Assembly (NCBI GenBank): GCA_900473185.1
Contig: UCKU01000007.1
Span: 1 to 64,000, forward strand
Length of the DNA stretch: 64,000 bases
From: Hyphomicrobiales bacterium
GTDB lineage: Bacteria > Pseudomonadota > Alphaproteobacteria > Rhizobiales > Rhizobiaceae
Direction of reading: 5' to 3'
The notes under the pieces are model-generated. The model was not told the origin of the DNA and did no database searches. It worked only from the letters and a program-made list of their open reading frames with translations. A program made the position numbers and the translations under genes. Positions 61,650 through 64,000 of this stretch are shown one piece after another (within the stretch, counting starts at the first letter, position 1; every line of letters starts with the position of its first letter).

Positions 61650-62696
61650 ATGGATTCAAAGGCCGAAGAAGGCAACCGCCAGACACGCGTGACCATCCTG
61701 GATGTTGCGTCGGCCGCAGGCGTTTCCAAATCCACGGTATCACGCATCCTCGACGAGCGGCTTCCCCGGTCCGACAACGAAACCTCGCGCCGCGTTCGCA
61801 AGATCGCGGAAGACATGGGTTATGTCCGGGATGTCTCAGCTGCGAGCCTGAGACGCGGCAACACGATGACAGTCGGCGTGATTGTTCCCCGGCTAACCGA
61901 TACGGTCATGGCGATGCTCTACGAGGCCCTGGCGAAGGCGTGCAGCAAAAGCGGTCGCTTTGCCATTGTCGCGACGACCGATGACAAGCCCAAAGCCGAT
62001 CGACTTGCCGCCGAGTCACTTCTAAAGCGTGGCGTTGACGGATTGATCCTCTCGACCGCGCGCGAGGACGATGACTTTCCTGATGAGCTGGTGGCCCGGG
62101 GCGTGCCTCTTGTCCTGGCTCTGCGGACCGACGGACGGAGCCTTTCTTCGATTGGCGACGACCGGTTGGGTGGTTATCTGGCGACGCGCCACCTCCTGGA
62201 CCTTGGTCACCGTCGTATCGGCGTGATCGCCGGTCCCTCATACGCCTCCAGCGCGCTCGGACGCGTCGAAGGCTACAGGCAGGCATTGGAAGAGGCAGGG
62301 GTTTTGCTCCGTTCGGACTACATTGTTCCGTCGACCTTCGGGATCGACACCGGAGCAGATGCGGCCGAGCAACTCATGCGCTTGGCAGATCGTCCTACCG
62401 CGATTTTTGCCGTGAACGACAACACGGCGATCGGCGCTCTTTCCGGTCTTTCGCGCCTTGGGATTTCCGTACCCAACGATGTTTCGGTCGTTGGATATAA
62501 CGATATTCCTATCGTCAGCCATCTTCCAACCCCGCTGACGACACTGCGCGTCCCCTTTGAGCAGATTGCATCAAACGCGTTGGATCTGCTCACAAGTGGC
62601 GCTGTTTCGGCAGAGGACCGGATCCGCGTTTCGGCGCCGACCCTCATACCCCGAAAGTCCTCCGCCAAGCCCCCCGCTTCCATTGCAACGCAATGA
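61650..62696 (+). CDS. LacI-family transcriptional regulator
   Basis: About 348 residues. The HTH is at the start (VTILDVASAAGVSKSTVSRIL), then the hinge and a periplasmic-binding-protein-like sensor (VGVIVPRLTDTVMAMLYEAL, SVVGYNDIPIVSHL, TTLRVPFEQIASNALDLL). The ATG at 61650 has AAAAGGTG close upstream; ATGs at 61602 and 61635 are alternatives. It probably represses the divergent aldolase through the operator at 61545. Confidence 0.9.
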   Translation: MDSKAEEGNRQTRVTILDVASAAGVSKSTVSRILDERLPRSDNETSRRVRKIAEDMGYVRDVSAASLRRGNTMTVGVIVPRLTDTVMAMLYEALAKACSKSGRFAIVATTDDKPKADRLAAESLLKRGVDGLILSTAREDDDFPDELVARGVPLVLALRTDGRSLSSIGDDRLGGYLATRHLLDLGHRRIGVIAGPSYASSALGRVEGYRQALEEAGVLLRSDYIVPSTFGIDTGADAAEQLMRLADRPTAIFAVNDNTAIGALSGLSRLGISVPNDVSVVGYNDIPIVSHLPTPLTTLRVPFEQIASNALDLLTSGAVSAEDRIRVSAPTLIPRKSSAKPPASIATQ

Positions 62697-62915
62697 CGTC
62701 GCTGATCGGCCGGCAGTTCCAGTGCTACGGTTAGGAGCCGCCCCGAAACGAACCGGTTCCTCGTTTTCTCAAGCAGCTCAGCCGTTGGGGACGGGAGCCA
62801 GTATCCGCCACTATCAAAGGTGACTACGTTACTCTTGTTTTTCCTTGGGCAAGCAGGTTATACCGCCCGCGCCCTTAGAATTCCCATTTTGGGGTTCGAA
62901 GAACAGGAAGTTTTC

Positions 62916-63938
62916 ATGAAAGTTTTTAAGTCCCTTATGGTTCCCGGACTGCTCGCCGTACTCGGCCTGATCGCGACGCCGGCATTGTCCGCACCGACCG
63001 CGTATCCGCTGACGCTCGACAATTGCGGCGCGAAGGTCACCATCGCCAGGGCTCCGGCGCGAGCCATCGGACTTGGCCAGAACAGCGCGGAGATCATGCT
63101 GCTTCTCGGTCTGGAAGACAAAATGGCCGGCACCGCATTCTGGCCGAGCAAGGTTCTGCCGCAGCTCGCCGAAGCCAATGCGAAGGTCAAGCTTCTGTCT
63201 GTCGAGTTTCCGACCTTCGAGTCTGTTCTGGCGCAGAATCCGGATTTCGTGGCAGCGGCCTTGCCAAGCCTGATCGGACCGACGAGCAAGGTCGCCAAGC
63301 GCGAGGACTTCGACAAGGTTGGCATACCAAGCTACATTTCGCCCAGCACCTGCCTCAGCACCGAAAAGGTCAAGAACGAGTACGGCAGCCGCGACCAGCT
63401 CTGGAATATGGATCTTCTGTACAAGGAGATCGACGAGCTTTCGCAGATTTTTGACGTCGCCGATCGTGGCCAGGCGCTGATCGCCGACTTCAAGAAGCGT
63501 GAAGCGGCACTGCGCACCAGCGTGCCCAAGGATGGAAAGCAGCTTTCCTACGTCTTTTGGTTCTCCAGCCAGTCGCCTTCCGCAGATGCCTATCTCGGGG
63601 GCAAGAACGCCGCATCCGGTTTCATCGCCGATCTCCTCGGCGGCAAGAATGCCGTCACCGCCGAAGCCGAATGGCCGACGCTCGGGTGGGAAAGCATCAT
63701 AGCCGCCAATCCGGATGTCATCGTCGTGGCCAATCTCGACCGCAACCGCTGGGAACTCGACAAGCCGGAAGCCAAGATCAAGTTCCTGAACAGCGACCCG
63801 GCCGTCAGCCAGATGCCGGCAGTGAAAAACAAGGCAATCGTCGTCATGGACGGCCAGGCCATGAACCCGACGATCCGCACGATCTACGGCGCCGAACAGG
63901 TGGCCGAACAACTGAAAGCACTCGGCCTGATCAAGTGA
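62916..63938 (+). CDS. ABC transporter substrate-binding protein, FhuD/BtuF (Fe-siderophore/cobalamin) class
   Basis: 340 residues with a signal peptide (cleavage near ALSA-PT) and a class III binding-protein fold (ITIARAPARAIGLGQNSAEIMLLLGLEDKMAGTAFW-like start, ANPDVIVVANLD). CAGGAAG precedes the ATG. The next gene starts with GTG overlapping the stop, as expected for a FecCD-type permease. Substrate cannot be read from sequence. Confidence 0.85.
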   Translation: MKVFKSLMVPGLLAVLGLIATPALSAPTAYPLTLDNCGAKVTIARAPARAIGLGQNSAEIMLLLGLEDKMAGTAFWPSKVLPQLAEANAKVKLLSVEFPTFESVLAQNPDFVAAALPSLIGPTSKVAKREDFDKVGIPSYISPSTCLSTEKVKNEYGSRDQLWNMDLLYKEIDELSQIFDVADRGQALIADFKKREAALRTSVPKDGKQLSYVFWFSSQSPSADAYLGGKNAASGFIADLLGGKNAVTAEAEWPTLGWESIIAANPDVIVVANLDRNRWELDKPEAKIKFLNSDPAVSQMPAVKNKAIVVMDGQAMNPTIRTIYGAEQVAEQLKALGLIK

Positions 63939-64000
63939 CCGTCTCGAACCGCTCCCTCCAGCGGGCTGCCCCCTTCGGCGCCCTCCTGTTGGCCTCCCTT
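63935..64000 (+). CDS. Start of the next gene, probably FecCD-type permease (runs off window)
   Basis: A GTG overlaps the stop codon of the binding-protein gene (GTGA). The 22 codons seen give a short basic start then hydrophobic residues (APFGALLLASL), as expected for the first helix of a permease. Function is inferred from the operon position. Confidence 0.5.
   Translation, partial: MTVSNRSLQRAAPFGALLLASL

Noticed and set aside
1..64000. CRISPR arrays, insertion sequences, tRNA or rRNA genes
   Set aside because: No direct-repeat arrays, transposase-like proteins, terminal inverted repeats or RNA gene signatures were seen on reading both strands.

Overview
The window comes from an alphaproteobacterium of the Rhizobiaceae (Rhizobium/Ensifer/Agrobacterium type). 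The evidence is the rhizobial gene sets fixNOQP and fixGHIS, a FixL oxygen sensor of the hybrid kind with a C-terminal receiver domain, a FixK, an NnrR-controlled nirK/nor denitrification set, and high-GC sequence with tight, often ATGA-coupled operons. No nif, nod, rRNA, tRNA, CRISPR or transposase genes were seen, so I cannot say whether the replicon is a plasmid or a chromosome.

Layout. 1-2.3 kb: the start of ccmI (cytochrome c maturation), an orphan OmpR-type response regulator and a Crp/Fnr regulator, all on the minus strand. 2.3-6.8 kb: fixGHIS (cbb3 oxidase assembly, copper export to the oxidase). 7.2-10.7 kb: fixNOQP (cbb3 oxidase). 10.8-13.6 kb: fixK and a heme-PAS hybrid fixL. 13.8-16.5 kb: pseudoazurin, a YcnI-like protein and a CopC-CopD fusion (copper). 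16.5-22.8 kb: a hemerythrin-like protein, a small membrane protein, norEF and norCBQD (NO reductase). 23-28.8 kb: hemN, a DUF2249/membrane/DUF2249/MIP18-like operon, a DUF6522-like gene and nnrS. 28.9-31.8 kb: nirK-nirV-nnrR. 31.9-32.5 kb: two small proteins. 32.5-35.7 kb: an ftrABCD-type ferrous iron uptake operon. 35.9-42.7 kb: nnrU, ubiX/ubiD-like genes, ubiTUV (O2-independent ubiquinone synthesis), uncharacterised coupled genes and an orphan tatA. 43-58.6 kb: accessory low-oxygen genes, namely a LysE exporter, universal stress proteins, a YhiI-RbbA-YhhJ-like ABC exporter, two alcohol dehydrogenases, CbpA/CbpM, an ABC membrane-domain-only protein, a CoA transferase, and DUF4010 and SPW membrane proteins. 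58.9-64 kb: unrelated catabolic and uptake genes (MFS, DHDPS-family aldolase, LacI regulator, FhuD/BtuF-like binding protein and the start of its permease).

How it works together. I find more than 20 14-bp TTG-N8-CAA boxes of the Fnr/FixK/NnrR type between 6.86 and 57.61 kb, nearly all in intergenic regions and usually 40-110 bp before a start codon. None was found in the last 6 kb. The region therefore looks like one continuous oxygen- and NO-responsive island. hFixL senses O2, probably through an OmpR-type regulator (FxkR-like) that acts on a GTTACA-N4-GTTACA repeat before fixK. FixK then switches on the oxidase, heme synthesis and accessory genes, and NnrR responds to NO for nir/nor. The main biological interest lies in the genes that carry such boxes but have no known role: the unknown genes after ubiV, the orphan TatA, small proteins at about 32 kb, an ABC membrane domain without ATPase, and the iron uptake operon under a perfect NnrR-type palindrome.
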